Assembly (NCBI RefSeq): GCF_009917385.1
Contig: NZ_QWLJ01000003.1
Location: forward strand, 1-64,000
Reading direction: 5' to 3'
Source of the DNA: Roseburia sp. 1XD42-34
GTDB taxonomy: Bacteria > Bacillota > Bacilli > Bacillales > Amphibacillaceae
DNA length: 64,000 bases
The position numbers and the translations under genes were made by a program. Of the stretch, positions 50,164 through 60,239 are shown in pieces. Numbering within the stretch: the stretch's first letter is position 1; each line of letters starts with the position of its first letter. The notes under the pieces were generated by a model. The model had not been told where the DNA came from. It made no database searches and saw only the letters and a program-made list of their open reading frames with translations.

Positions 50164-50424
50164 TTAGGATTGGTTTCCTTGATTTTGTACATATTTAATC
50201 ATTGTATTTGCTAATGCTTGTTGTTCCTCATCAGAAGCTGCATTCCATAAATCACGTAACACGGCTTCTTCTTTGTTTTTGGCGTCAACATGCTGGGCCA
50301 AATAATCGCCTATCTCATGAGCCACATTTTGAATCGTGTCATTGCTCATCCCTTGTTGCTGCGCTTGCGTAAGCTTATTTGCCAAAAAGCTTCTCCATGA
50401 GTCAAAATTATCGAGAACGGACAT
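50164..50424 (-). CDS. ymfJ: YmfJ, DUF3243 protein
   Basis: An 86-residue helical protein of the DUF3243 family (SVLDNFDSWRSFLANKLTQA; EEAVLRDLWNAASDEEQQAL). A GAAGGAGG site precedes the ATG. The order ymfI-ymfJ-ymfK is conserved, although over 1 kb now separates it from ymfK. Function unknown. Confidence 0.9.
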   Translation of the reverse strand: MSVLDNFDSWRSFLANKLTQAQQQGMSNDTIQNVAHEIGDYLAQHVDAKNKEEAVLRDLWNAASDEEQQALANTMIKYVQNQGNQS

Positions 50425-50503
50425 TTTTATTTCCTCCTTCCAATTTATACATGCATAGTATTTGAGGTATTTGCAAGTTTATACATGCTGGAAAGAAGAA
50501 AAA

Positions 50504-51217
50504 TTACCAGCCGCCCGTCACATCCAAAATCGCTCCTTGTATATAGCTGCTTTCTCCAGACAATAAAAAAGACACGATAGCAGCGACTTCTTCAGGTTTC
50601 CCTGCTCGGTTGATTGGAATATCAGCAATGGTCGCTTCTTTGTCAGTAGTACATAGATGGTGAGTCATTTTTGTGTCGATAAAACCCGGACTAACAGCAT
50701 TGACAGCAATTCCAGAAGGTGCGACTTCCTTTGCAAGTGCTTTGACAAAACTATTTTGTGCACCTTTCACTGCTGAGTAAACCACTTCATTACTAGCTCC
50801 CTGCTCTCCCCAAATGGAGGTAATAAATATAATCGCACCTTCCTGTTTCGTAATCATACTAGGAAGGAGATGCTTCGTAATGAGCCACGGTGATTTCACA
50901 TGTAACTGCAGCATATCATCCATTGTCTGTTCTGGTGTATTTTGAAACAATCCATAATGGGCTCTACCACTTGCAAAAACAACTCCATCAATGGTAAAGG
51001 AGAGAGCTTCCAAGAACTGCTGACAAGACGTATTTTTACTTAAATCTGTTTGGTAAGTCGCTAAAATGGACTCTGGATATGCTCGACAGAGTGCATCAAT
51101 AGCTTGTTTGTTTGTATGAAAATGAAGCAATAATTGGAAGCCTTGGTCCAATAATTTTCGCGCAATTGCTGCCCCAATATCTCCGCTTGCCCCAACAAGA
51201 AGAATTGTTTTCTTCAT
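50504..51217 (-). CDS. ymfI: YmfI, EF-P 5-aminopentanone reductase (SDR)
   Basis: A 237-residue short-chain dehydrogenase. The NAD(P) loop is LVGASGDIGAAIA; the catalytic set is Ser134 (FITSIWGEQG), Tyr147 and Lys151 (YSAVKGA). In B. subtilis YmfI reduces the 5-aminopentanone on Lys32 of elongation factor P to 5-aminopentanol. It stands six bases after ymfH, with ymfF upstream, the same trio linked to EF-P modification. FabG-like sequence alone would not give this role; the context does. Confidence 0.9.
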   Translation of the reverse strand: MKKTILLVGASGDIGAAIARKLLDQGFQLLLHFHTNKQAIDALCRAYPESILATYQTDLSKNTSCQQFLEALSFTIDGVVFASGRAHYGLFQNTPEQTMDDMLQLHVKSPWLITKHLLPSMITKQEGAIIFITSIWGEQGASNEVVYSAVKGAQNSFVKALAKEVAPSGIAVNAVSPGFIDTKMTHHLCTTDKEATIADIPINRAGKPEEVAAIVSFLLSGESSYIQGAILDVTGGW

Positions 51218-51223
51218 GATGAT

Positions 51224-52507
51224 TTACTCCGCTGCTATAGTACATACAGATAGTCTTTCTTCATCTATCCAAGAACGCATAAATTGTTTAGCGTCATCCA
51301 ATGTAAGCTCACGAACAGCTGGTAATAATGTAAAGAAGTCGATTCCTAATAAATGATAATGCGTATAAGCATTTGCTATATTCTCTAGTCGATTCATCAT
51401 GCGCAATAACTGACCTATTTTTTTCTTTTGGATGCGTTGAAATGTTTCTTCGTTTAACTCTCCTTGTTGAATACGTAACAACATGGATTTTAACCGGTCT
51501 GCAAATAGATTCGGTTCATTTGTATTGCTGCCAATTAAAACATAGCCAAAGTCACGGTCGATATTTGCTTCAAAGAAAAAGCTGTCATCAATCAGATTTT
51601 CATTATAAAGCTCTTCATAATATGGACCTCCTTTGGAAAAATAGTAGTCCAATAGCATATCTTGGAGCAGGTCTTGTGTTAACAGATCCTTTGGTGAGAG
51701 TTGATGGTTCATCCGTTTTATCCCTATTGTACATTTTGGTATCGATACAGGCATTGTTATTTGTTTTTCCTTCATCGCCACCGCTTCAGGCTCCTGAGGG
51801 AACTTTCTTTTCAACTGCTCCATCTTAGCAAACTGTTTTTTACTTTGATTTTCTTTGATCAAGTGTCCCATTTGTTCAGGTTCAAAGTTGCCAGCAATGA
51901 ACAAAATCATATTTTCCGGATGATAAAAGGTTCTGTAACATGTGTATAAATCTTCTTTCGTGATTTGATAAATGGATTCTACCGTACCAGCAATGTCTAC
52001 ATTAATGGGATGTTCTTTAAACATTGCTTTAATTGTTCCCATAAAAGCTTGCCACTCCGGCTGGTCATCATACATCTTAATTTCCTGAGCAATGATTCCT
52101 TTTTCCTTCTCCACCGATTCATCCGTAAAATAAGGATCTTGCACAAAGTCAATCAGTGTCTCTACATTCTTTTGGATTTGATCGGTCGCTGTAAATAGGT
52201 AAGCTGTTTTCGTAAATGAAGTGTAAGCATTAGCAGAAGCGCCCTGTTTCGAAAAATCTTGAAACACATCTCCAGTCTCACTTTCAAACAGCTTATGCTC
52301 TAAAAAATGAGCCACTCCTTCTGGGACAGTAATCACTTCATCCTTGCCAATTGGGGTGAAATGTAAATCAATGGAACCATAATTAGTCGTAAATAAAGCA
52401 TGCGTTTTTGCCATTTCTGGTTTTGGCAATAAAAAGACAGTTAATCCATTAGCTAGTTTTTCTATATACAATGTTTCATCAATGTCACGATACGTATGCT
52501 TATTCAT
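51224..52507 (-). CDS. ymfH: YmfH, M16 peptidase-like protein, EF-P modification-associated
   Basis: A 427-residue pitrilysin/insulinase-family protein. The inverted zinc motif HFLEH (His67, Glu70, His71) is intact, so it could be the catalytic member of the pair. It overlaps ymfF by eight bases and is followed by ymfI. In B. subtilis the ymfF-ymfH genes are needed for full EF-P aminopentanol modification; the chemistry is not settled. Confidence 0.92.
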   Translation of the reverse strand: MNKHTYRDIDETLYIEKLANGLTVFLLPKPEMAKTHALFTTNYGSIDLHFTPIGKDEVITVPEGVAHFLEHKLFESETGDVFQDFSKQGASANAYTSFTKTAYLFTATDQIQKNVETLIDFVQDPYFTDESVEKEKGIIAQEIKMYDDQPEWQAFMGTIKAMFKEHPINVDIAGTVESIYQITKEDLYTCYRTFYHPENMILFIAGNFEPEQMGHLIKENQSKKQFAKMEQLKRKFPQEPEAVAMKEKQITMPVSIPKCTIGIKRMNHQLSPKDLLTQDLLQDMLLDYYFSKGGPYYEELYNENLIDDSFFFEANIDRDFGYVLIGSNTNEPNLFADRLKSMLLRIQQGELNEETFQRIQKKKIGQLLRMMNRLENIANAYTHYHLLGIDFFTLLPAVRELTLDDAKQFMRSWIDEERLSVCTIAAE

Positions 52508-53801
52508 TGGAAACCCCTTTCTCTGCCGTTAATAAATACGTCGTATCCTCTTGTAATTTTTTTGCCACAGCAATAATTTCTTCCTTTGTCACCTTATTTA
52601 CTTGGTCTATAAAGTGAGCTGGTGTCGTTTTAACACTTGCTAATACCTGCTGATATAAAAATTCAATGGTGCCTTGAGAGTGGTCGAATGTCTCCAATAG
52701 CTGGTTGGTAATCAGCGCTTTTGCCTCGTCTATATCTTGCGTTGAAAAATCGCCTTGTTTCATCGCTTCCATTTGTTGTTTAATAATGTCCCGTGCTTTT
52801 TCAAAATCTCCAGGTGCAATACCACTAAATACGAATAACAGTCCTTTGTGACTCTCGATTCGAGAAGCAGCATAATAAGCAAGACTATTCTTTTCTCTGA
52901 CATTAATAAACAATTTTGAGCTAGGAAAGCCACCAAAAATTCCATTCAGTACATGAAGCGCATAATATCCTGGATCGCCAAATGTCACATTCGTACGATA
53001 ACCGATATGTAGTTTTGCCTGCTGAACTTGATCCGTTTCCACAACCTGCTTTGGTGTGATATTTCTTTTAGCCGGATTTACAACCTTTTGCTCGCTTTCT
53101 GTTCGATATTCATTTTTTTCTATTAGTTGAAATACTTTCGCTATCGTTTCTTCCATCTCTTGCTCCGACAGATCACCTTGGATGTAAACATCAATCTGGT
53201 CATTCCTTACAATTTGTTGGTAATAAGCATAAAGACTTTCACGAGTCATCTCTTCCAGATCATCTAAATAACCATGCACATGGAGCTGGTAAGGTTCCCC
53301 TTCGCACATTTCATCAATCAAACGAAGGTTTGCATAACTCATTTTGTCATCTTTTAATGTACGTATTTTTTGTTTTAGCGTTTCTTTTTCCCGTGTAAAT
53401 ATATTTTTAGCAAACCCTTTTTCATCTGCATTTGGGTTGAATAGTACATCATAAAGCAATTTCAAGCCTTCCTGCAATATCGAAGAATTTCCCTCTATAA
53501 ATTTTTGATTAGCAATATCCAGGCGCAAGCTAATAATATGCTTTTCTCCTTTTTTAGCTCCATCCATCGACAAGGAAGCACCGTAGAGTTCATCTAGTTT
53601 AATTTGCAGCTGTTGTTTCGATGGATATTGTTTCGTTCCTTGTTTTAACACATACGGTAGCAATGCTCGTTTCGTTATCGTTTCCTTTTCTAAAGGTGCT
53701 TGCAGCTTCAGAACAACGGTCACTGTTTTATACTTTTTATTCGGAATGAAATGAACGTTAAAACCATTTATAACTTTTACTATTTCCGTTATTTCTTGCA
53801 T
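52500..53801 (-). CDS. ymfF: YmfF, M16 peptidase-like protein without zinc motif
   Basis: A 433-residue member of the same M16 fold as YmfH, but with no HXXEH motif in its N-terminal domain. It would therefore be the non-catalytic partner, as in other two-subunit M16 peptidases. The C-terminal half has HIGYRTNVTFGDPGYYALHV and GGFPSSKLFINVREKNSLAYY, normal for the family. It is first gene of ymfF-ymfH-ymfI, with GGGAGGA upstream. Confidence 0.92.
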   Translation of the reverse strand: MQEITEIVKVINGFNVHFIPNKKYKTVTVVLKLQAPLEKETITKRALLPYVLKQGTKQYPSKQQLQIKLDELYGASLSMDGAKKGEKHIISLRLDIANQKFIEGNSSILQEGLKLLYDVLFNPNADEKGFAKNIFTREKETLKQKIRTLKDDKMSYANLRLIDEMCEGEPYQLHVHGYLDDLEEMTRESLYAYYQQIVRNDQIDVYIQGDLSEQEMEETIAKVFQLIEKNEYRTESEQKVVNPAKRNITPKQVVETDQVQQAKLHIGYRTNVTFGDPGYYALHVLNGIFGGFPSSKLFINVREKNSLAYYAASRIESHKGLLFVFSGIAPGDFEKARDIIKQQMEAMKQGDFSTQDIDEAKALITNQLLETFDHSQGTIEFLYQQVLASVKTTPAHFIDQVNKVTKEEIIAVAKKLQEDTTYLLTAEKGVSNE

Positions 53802-53872
53802 GATAATCCTCCCTTAACCAGACTTTTTCCTTATTCTGCTCCTATTTTTCATTCGTCATCCATTATAAAGCA

Positions 53873-53918
53873 AAAAAAACCCGCTTGCGACTATTATACG
53901 CAAACAGAGTTTTTTCTT
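53873..53918. terminator. Bidirectional hairpin between nupQ and ymfF
   Basis: AACCCGCTTGCG pairs with CGCAAACAGAGTT (some mismatches). It is followed by TTTTTTC on the plus strand and by TTTTTTTTGC on the minus strand. It probably ends the nup transcript. Confidence 0.72.
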
Positions 53919-53919
53919 G

Positions 53920-54185
53920 AAAGATAAGAAAGTATAAAAATTTTGGCTTTGGGATACCGCTATAACCGAAATAGCCACGTCCGGCTTAAGCGCCCAGCAA
54001 CTAGGCGACTTCACGAAAGCGCCCTACGATAAGTCATCATCGGTTCGTGGTTAAGAGGAAGGCCGACTAAAAACGGGCTTACCGCCCGACGTCGACATAC
54101 TCCTGTTGCAGGAGCATGTTTCCCAAAACTTTAGTTGCTTCGCTCCATTCGCTACGTTGCTAACCTGGCGTCCTGCTTTTGTTTC
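53920..54185 (+). repeat. Family 1 repeat, copy 4 (inverted relative to the others)
   Basis: A long-form copy in the opposite orientation. AAAGATAAGAAAGTATAAAA abuts the hairpin at 53873-53918, and the other end (read back) GAAACAAAAGCAGGACGCC touches the nupQ stop. It lies between nupQ and the terminator of that operon. Confidence 0.85.
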
Positions 54186-55145
54186 TTACCGGTTCCCTTT
54201 TATATATGGTACACCATTCGCCTTTGGTGCTTCTGCACGACCAATGAACCCAGCTAACGCTAAAATGGTTAATACGTATGGGGCAATAAGTAAAAATACT
54301 TGCGGTACATCTGCTAGTAATGGAATACCACCGCCAATGACACTTAAGCTTTGAGCGAAACCAAAAAATAGTGCGGCTCCCATTGCGCCTAGTGGATGCC
54401 ATTTTCCAAATATAACTGCTGCTAAAGCCATAAACCCTTGTCCGACAATGGTTGCATGCGAGAAGTTTAAGGCAATCGTTAGCGCAAAAACAGCGCCTCC
54501 TAATCCTCCCATCGCTCCAGAGATAATAACAGCGATGTAACGCATTTTATAAACATTAATACCATTCGTATCAGCTGCCATTGGATGTTCACCTACAGCA
54601 CGTAACCGTAATCCAAAAGGTGTTTTGTATAACATATACCACGCAATGAAAGCGAATAAGATAGCGACATAAGAGGTCGGATAAATTCCTTGGAAAAAAA
54701 TGCGCCCAAGGAATGGGATATCAGCAAGGATTGGAATATCTGTCGTATAAAAAGGTTGTGAAACCATATCCGTTTGTCCTTTATCATACCACTGCTTTGT
54801 TAAAAAAATTCCGATACCTAATGCCAAAAAGTTGATTGCTACACCACTTACAACTTGATCTGCATAAAATGTAACTGAAGCTACAGCGTGGATGATGGCA
54901 AAAATAGCACCAACTATCATAGCAGCAAGAATAGAAATCCACGGCGTCCAAGAACCAAATACGTCACTAAATGTGAGGTTAAATACAATACCAACAAATG
55001 CCCCCATTACCATTAAACCTTCTAAACCAATATTTACTACTCCTGAGCGCTCACTGAATACGCCGCCTAAAGCAGTGAAAATGAGCGGAGCTGAATAAAA
55101 AAGCGCAGTTGGGATCACCGCTTGCAATAATTCCATAAAGCTCAT
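54186..55145 (-). CDS. nupQ: NupQ-type nucleoside ABC permease
   Basis: A 319-residue membrane protein of the BPD/RbsC-like permease family with eight to nine hydrophobic segments. Family marks include GLEGLMVMGAFVGI and the cytosolic loop GLRLRAVGEHPMAADTNGINV, the coupling helix to the ATPase. It is the last gene of bmp-nupO-nupP-nupQ, which in Bacillus imports guanosine and other nucleosides. It follows nupP directly, with GGGAGGGG as ribosome site. Confidence 0.92.
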   Translation of the reverse strand: MSFMELLQAVIPTALFYSAPLIFTALGGVFSERSGVVNIGLEGLMVMGAFVGIVFNLTFSDVFGSWTPWISILAAMIVGAIFAIIHAVASVTFYADQVVSGVAINFLALGIGIFLTKQWYDKGQTDMVSQPFYTTDIPILADIPFLGRIFFQGIYPTSYVAILFAFIAWYMLYKTPFGLRLRAVGEHPMAADTNGINVYKMRYIAVIISGAMGGLGGAVFALTIALNFSHATIVGQGFMALAAVIFGKWHPLGAMGAALFFGFAQSLSVIGGGIPLLADVPQVFLLIAPYVLTILALAGFIGRAEAPKANGVPYIKGNR

Positions 55146-56192
55146 TTATTTCCCCTCCCTTTTAAACCGGAGTATGATCCACCTAATGAGGTAGCTTGAG
55201 GCAACAAAGAAAATAATCAAGGCAATAATAATATCTACTAGCTCATTTGGAACACCTGCTTGTGTTGGCATATTTAATGCCCCTACTTTTAATGCACCGA
55301 ATAAAAATGCTGCGAGGACAACACCAAACGCATTATTTGCTCCTAAAAGCGCAACAGCAATTCCGTCAAATCCAATATTGGAAAAACCAGAGCTAACAGT
55401 CATATTTCCATATGTTCCTAAACCTTCCATCGAACCTGCTAAGCCTGCAAATAAACCTGAAATAAGCATGGCAAGAATAATATTTCGTTTAACACTCATG
55501 CCTGCATATTTGGATGCATGCTTATTATAGCCTACTGATTTCAGCTCAAAACCGAGCTTTGTCCGTTCAATCATAAACCACATCACCAAGGCTGCAACCA
55601 ATGCAATAAAAATCCCATAATGCATTCTTGAAAAATAAGTGAGATTTTCTAACCATTCAGAAGCCAGGGAAGCGGTCGGTGCAATCATGTCTGTTTTATC
55701 AGCGTTTTCAGTCAAGACATTACGAATAATAGCATTGGAACTATATAACGCAACATAATTTAGCATAATTGTCACGATGACTTCATGTACACCAAGCCCC
55801 GCTTTTAATAATCCAGGAATAAATCCCCATAATGCGCCAGCGATTGCTGCAGCAAGTAAAGCTAACGGCAAATGAATGTAAATAGGAGCATCAACCGTTG
55901 ACCCTATCCAAACAGCTGCCAGCCAACCAACAATAACTTGACCTTCTGCACCAATGTTAAATAGACCAACTCGGAATGCAAAAGCAATGGCTAACCCTGT
56001 CAGTATATAAGGGGTTGTCTGACGAATCGTTTCGCCAAAAAAATATAAATCTCCAAACGCTCCTTTAAATAAAGCAATGTAACCTTGAATTGGATTATAG
56101 CCAAAGGAAAGCATGATCAACGCCCCAGCTAAAAGACCAATGAAAACAGAGATAACTGGTACGAGGATGTTAAACCACTTATTTTGCATCAT
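55146..56192 (-). CDS. nupP: NupP-type nucleoside ABC permease
   Basis: A 348-residue permease, the partner of NupQ, with about nine hydrophobic segments and the coupling loop KLGFELKSVGYNKHASKYAG. Its start overlaps the nupO stop (ATGA), which indicates coupled translation and fixed subunit ratios. GLFNIGAEGQVIVGWL is typical of the first permease of BMP-type systems. Confidence 0.92.
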   Translation of the reverse strand: MMQNKWFNILVPVISVFIGLLAGALIMLSFGYNPIQGYIALFKGAFGDLYFFGETIRQTTPYILTGLAIAFAFRVGLFNIGAEGQVIVGWLAAVWIGSTVDAPIYIHLPLALLAAAIAGALWGFIPGLLKAGLGVHEVIVTIMLNYVALYSSNAIIRNVLTENADKTDMIAPTASLASEWLENLTYFSRMHYGIFIALVAALVMWFMIERTKLGFELKSVGYNKHASKYAGMSVKRNIILAMLISGLFAGLAGSMEGLGTYGNMTVSSGFSNIGFDGIAVALLGANNAFGVVLAAFLFGALKVGALNMPTQAGVPNELVDIIIALIIFFVASSYLIRWIILRFKREGK

Positions 56193-57712
56193 GACTCTTC
56201 ACCTACCATTTCGCTTCCCGCCATCAACAAGCCCAATTCTTGCTCGTTTGTGTCTTCTGGATTTAAATCTGCTACAATTTTTCCATCGTAAATAACGGCT
56301 ATTCGGTCACTAACATCTAAAATTTCATCTAATTCAAAGGAAACTAATAAAATTGCCTTGCCTTTATCGCGTTCCTCAATCAATTTTTTATGAATAAACT
56401 CGATAGCCCCTACATCCAGCCCTCGCGTAGGCTGTGCTGCAATTAATAAATCAGGTGATCGATCGACTTCTCTGGCAATAATTGCTTTTTGTTGATTTCC
56501 ACCAGATAAAGCACGCGCCTTTGTGTGTACGCTCGGTGTTCGTACATCATATTCTTTAATTAATTGTTCTGCTTTTTGAAAGATTTGTTGATAATTTAAC
56601 ACTTTGTACCTTGAATAAGGACGCTTATAATACGTTTGCAAAACAAGGTTTTCGCCAATAGAGTAATCCAGAACAAGTCCAAATTTATGCCTATCTTGGG
56701 GGATATGTCCTACCCCACTCTCGGTTACTCTACGAGGGGATAAATTGGTAATCGACTTATCATTTAATAAAATGTTGCCAGCATTCGCTTTTCGTAAACC
56801 AGTGATGGCTTCAATCAACTCACTTTGGCCATTTCCGTCTATTCCAGCAATACCTACTATTTCACCCGCGTGAACAGTTAAATTTAACCCTTTAACCATG
56901 TCTATTTTTCTGCTGTCTTTTACAAATAAATTATTAATCTGAAGAGTCGGTTGCTTCGGGTTGGCTGGTTGCTTATTCGTTTGAAAAGAAATATCTCTTC
57001 CAACCATAAGTGAAGCTAGCTCAGTTGTGGTTGTATCTGCCACATGGACAGTGCCAATCCCTTTACCTTTACGAATTACGGTACAACGGTCACAAATTTC
57101 CATAATTTCTTTTAGTTTATGAGTGATTAGTATAATAGATTTTCCTTCAGCGATTAACGTTTTAAAGATTTCCATTAACTCAGAAATTTCTTGTGGTGTT
57201 AAAACGGCTGTCGGCTCGTCAAATATGAGGACTTCAGCTCCACGATAGAGCGTTTTTAATATTTCTACACGTTGTTGCATCCCTACGGAAATATCACTAA
57301 TCTTAGCTGTTGCATCTACACGAAGTCCGTAGCGGTCTGATAATTCCTGTACTTCTTGTTCCGCTTGTTTTAAATTAATTCTTCCTTTACTAGTAGGCTC
57401 ACTGCCAAGAATAATATTTTGTGTAACTGTAAATGGTTCTACTAACATAAAATGCTGATGTACCATTCCAATCCCTAAAGCATTAGCAATATTCGGGTCA
57501 GTAATGGATACTTTTTTACCCTTCACCCGAATTTCTCCTTGTTCAGGCTGATATAAACCGAACAACACATTCATCAATGTGGATTTACCCGCTCCGTTCT
57601 CGCCTAATAATGCATGAATTTCACCATGCTTTAACTGAATAGTTATATCATCATTGGCAACTACTCCTGGAAATTCTTTTCGTATATGCAACATTTCAAT
57701 TATATAATCCAT
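56189..57712 (-). CDS. nupO: NupO-type ABC transporter ATP-binding protein (two cassettes)
   Basis: A protein of about 507 residues with two ABC domains in tandem, as in sugar and nucleoside importers. The first has GENGAGKSTL, a signature MQQRVEIL and DEPTAVLTP. The second has a degenerate Walker A (GIDGNGQSEL, no lysine) and a signature SGGNQQKAI, the usual asymmetric pattern. The start is taken at 57712 (MDYIIEMLHIRKEFPG), 12 bases from AAGGAG; an ATG at 57721 lies too close to it. Confidence 0.93.
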   Translation of the reverse strand: MDYIIEMLHIRKEFPGVVANDDITIQLKHGEIHALLGENGAGKSTLMNVLFGLYQPEQGEIRVKGKKVSITDPNIANALGIGMVHQHFMLVEPFTVTQNIILGSEPTSKGRINLKQAEQEVQELSDRYGLRVDATAKISDISVGMQQRVEILKTLYRGAEVLIFDEPTAVLTPQEISELMEIFKTLIAEGKSIILITHKLKEIMEICDRCTVIRKGKGIGTVHVADTTTTELASLMVGRDISFQTNKQPANPKQPTLQINNLFVKDSRKIDMVKGLNLTVHAGEIVGIAGIDGNGQSELIEAITGLRKANAGNILLNDKSITNLSPRRVTESGVGHIPQDRHKFGLVLDYSIGENLVLQTYYKRPYSRYKVLNYQQIFQKAEQLIKEYDVRTPSVHTKARALSGGNQQKAIIAREVDRSPDLLIAAQPTRGLDVGAIEFIHKKLIEERDKGKAILLVSFELDEILDVSDRIAVIYDGKIVADLNPEDTNEQELGLLMAGSEMVGEES

Positions 57713-57779
57713 GAATGCCATCACTCCTTACCTATGGAAGCAGCTTTTTTAGTGGGAAGTATACAGTTTTGGTTTTAGA

Positions 57780-57816
57780 ATAAAAAGGGGCTGGCTACTC
57801 CAGCCCCTTTTTTTTA
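57780..57816 (-). terminator. Terminator between the binding protein and nupO
   Basis: AAGGGGCTGG pairs with CCAGCCCCTT and is followed by TTTATTC on the minus strand. As an internal operon terminator it would let the binding protein be made in excess over the transporter subunits. Confidence 0.85.
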
Positions 57817-58926
57817 CAATGACTCTTCAAATTTCTTCAATTCTTTTCTTGTTTGTGGTACATCTAGCTCATTATTAGTGATCTTTTCTTTCCACTCATC
57901 TACTGCTGATTTGATCTCTTCCGTGAAAGCTTCTTCGTTCGTATCTGCTAGGTATACTCCATCATCTTTTAATGAGAATTCTAAAATTTCTCCGCCTGGG
58001 AATTCCCCACTCATTCCAAGATTGCTCACTTCATGCACAGATAAGTCCACACGTTTTACCATGGATGTAAAGGTTACATTATGATCGCCAATTTTACCCT
58101 CTTCATGCTGATCACGGTCAACCCCAATGACCCAAATTTCATTTTCTGGATTTTTCTTCTTCATATCTTTCGCCTGGTTAAACACACCATTGCCAGCTGC
58201 TCCAGCAGCATGGTAAATAATATCTGCACCATCATTATACATACGGGTAGCAATTAGCTTTGCATCGTCAGCGGAACTAAAGTCACCGACATATTGAATG
58301 TCCACCTTAATATCAGGATTGACAGATTTTGCTCCTGCAACAAACCCAACTTCGAATTTGTTTATTAAATCTGAATCCATTCCTCCGACAAAGCCTAGCT
58401 TATCTGTTTTTGTCTGTTCAGCAGCAGCCACCCCTGCTAAAAATGATCCTTCATGCTCTGCAAACGTAATACTCGCAACATTCGGCGCTTCAACAACAGT
58501 ATCAACTATTGCAAAATTCGTATCTGGATTTTGTTCAGCTACTTTCATCACTGCATCTTGAAGTAAATAACCAACGGCAAAAATTAAGTCATAATCATCT
58601 CTAGCTAATCGTGTTAAATTTGACAAATAATCAGATTCATCATTAGACTGTGCGTAATCAAAGCCTTTTCCTTTCGATAATCCATGTTCTTTGCCCCAAG
58701 CTTGTAATCCTTCCCACGAAGACTGGTTAAATGACTTATCATCTACTCCACCTTCATCTGTTACCATCGCTGCGGAATAATCGGCAGATGTATCACTCTC
58801 AGCTGACTTTCCATCGTTATCGCCATTATTAGATTCCTTTTTATCACCGGAACCCCCACATGCGGCTAAAACTAACCCAAAGCTAATAAAAATGGTTAAT
58901 AATAAGATTAACTTTTTATTTTTCAA
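57814..58926 (-). CDS. nupN: BMP-family nucleoside-binding lipoprotein (NupN-type)
   Basis: A 370-residue substrate-binding lipoprotein. The signal peptide has a lipobox LVLAAC with the lipidated Cys23, followed by a Gly/Ser/Asp-rich linker. The BMP domain has TDEGGVDDKSFNQSSWEG, the family's signature, and NFAIVDTVVEAPNVASITF. It captures nucleosides outside the cell and delivers them to NupPQ/NupO encoded downstream. The acidic linker fits a moderately halophilic lifestyle. Confidence 0.93.
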   Translation of the reverse strand: MKNKKLILLLTIFISFGLVLAACGGSGDKKESNNGDNDGKSAESDTSADYSAAMVTDEGGVDDKSFNQSSWEGLQAWGKEHGLSKGKGFDYAQSNDESDYLSNLTRLARDDYDLIFAVGYLLQDAVMKVAEQNPDTNFAIVDTVVEAPNVASITFAEHEGSFLAGVAAAEQTKTDKLGFVGGMDSDLINKFEVGFVAGAKSVNPDIKVDIQYVGDFSSADDAKLIATRMYNDGADIIYHAAGAAGNGVFNQAKDMKKKNPENEIWVIGVDRDQHEEGKIGDHNVTFTSMVKRVDLSVHEVSNLGMSGEFPGGEILEFSLKDDGVYLADTNEEAFTEEIKSAVDEWKEKITNNELDVPQTRKELKKFEESL

Positions 58927-59044
58927 CAGAATTGCCCCCTTTAATAATTTTTACGATTTACTTTCTACCGGTCATCTTATTATACATTTTTCGAGCCGCC
59001 TCACCCCCTAAATGCAAGCGTTTTCCAAATTTGGATTTTTTGTT

Positions 59045-59770
59045 TTACGTACGCTTACGTAAAACATGGAAACTAAACATATCTGAGCGAAAATAGTTTG
59101 CTGAATATAGAACCGCTTCATCTTCAGCGGTATAGTGCATTTGCTTAAGCAACAGCAGTGTTTGGTCTGGATGGCAGTTTAAAATCTCATAGATACGTTC
59201 ATGATATCCAATTGGTTCAATATAGGTAACCGCATAGGCAACTCGTTTATTTGCGTGGTCTTCCATTAACTTAAAAAAGGAATCCGCTTGATGAACACGC
59301 TCTACTGGAATTACATCTTCTGGAATCTTATCTACACAAAAAACGACTGGTTCACCATTAGCAGTACGAACACGTTCAATTTCAACTAATTGGTCCACTT
59401 GGTTAGGAGCAAATCGACTTTTTTCTTTATCTGATGCCTCTCGTATATCCGTAAATAAATATTCCGTTCCTGCTTTTTTTCCCGACTGCTCGATCATGTA
59501 TGTTACACTTGTAAGCTGTTCAATTCCAGATGAAAATACAGGCTTTGGATTCACAAATGTGCCAACACCGTGTCTTCTAGTAACAATATTATCTTCTTCT
59601 AATATGCGTAATGCTTCTCGTAATGTCGCACGAGATACTCCTAACAGTTTGGATAATTGGAATTCAGATGGAAGTTTCTCATTTTCCTTATACTGACCAC
59701 TCTCAATATCTTTTTTAATTTGATCTATGACTTGTAAATATAAATGCCTTGAATCACTCTTAATAGACAA
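59045..59770 (-). CDS. GntR-family regulator with UTRA domain (YmfC-like)
   Basis: A protein of about 241 residues with an N-terminal winged helix (LPSEFQLSKLLGVSRATLRE) and a C-terminal UTRA ligand domain of the HutC type. The start is probably the TTG at 59770, behind GAGGTGAAG; an ATG at 59797 lacks a ribosome site. It lies 118 bp upstream of the nup operon and in the place of B. subtilis ymfC. Control of the nucleoside transporter is plausible, but no operator was identified. Confidence 0.85.
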   Translation of the reverse strand: MSIKSDSRHLYLQVIDQIKKDIESGQYKENEKLPSEFQLSKLLGVSRATLREALRILEEDNIVTRRHGVGTFVNPKPVFSSGIEQLTSVTYMIEQSGKKAGTEYLFTDIREASDKEKSRFAPNQVDQLVEIERVRTANGEPVVFCVDKIPEDVIPVERVHQADSFFKLMEDHANKRVAYAVTYIEPIGYHERIYEILNCHPDQTLLLLKQMHYTAEDEAVLYSANYFRSDMFSFHVLRKRT

Positions 59771-59797
59771 TTTCTTCACCTCAAACCCTATTTCCAT

Positions 59798-60239
59798 TCT
59801 CTTGATATCTGACCTCTGACGTATAACTAGTATGTATTTTTATCATAGCATGAATGTAATAGGAAACAAATACTTTATCTACAAAATTCAACAAAAGGAT
59901 TAATCTAGTTCACAATTACTTTAAAATTAGTAACTTACATAATTCCCCAAAGTTTTTTTCGTATATGGGGTGTTGTAAAACTCACCCTTTAAAAGTTGAA
60001 TAATCTATACTATAACAAGTCGTAAGAAATAATAGACTAAGTGTTCTATTTGTTCATCTACCAATCCGTTGAGGATGAAAAAATCTCCGTGGTAGAAAAT
60101 TTACTTTTATTCATACTTTAATTAAAAATTCTCATATGTAGGAGCCTAATTTCTGGTATACATACTTAAAAACTTAATAGTAATAAATATAAACCCACAT
60201 ACTCTTAAGAAAGGAAGCTGTATATTTTTTTGCTGAAAT
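59798..60239. other. Gene-free region upstream of the GntR gene
   Basis: AT-rich, no gene recognised on either strand. Confidence 0.35.
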
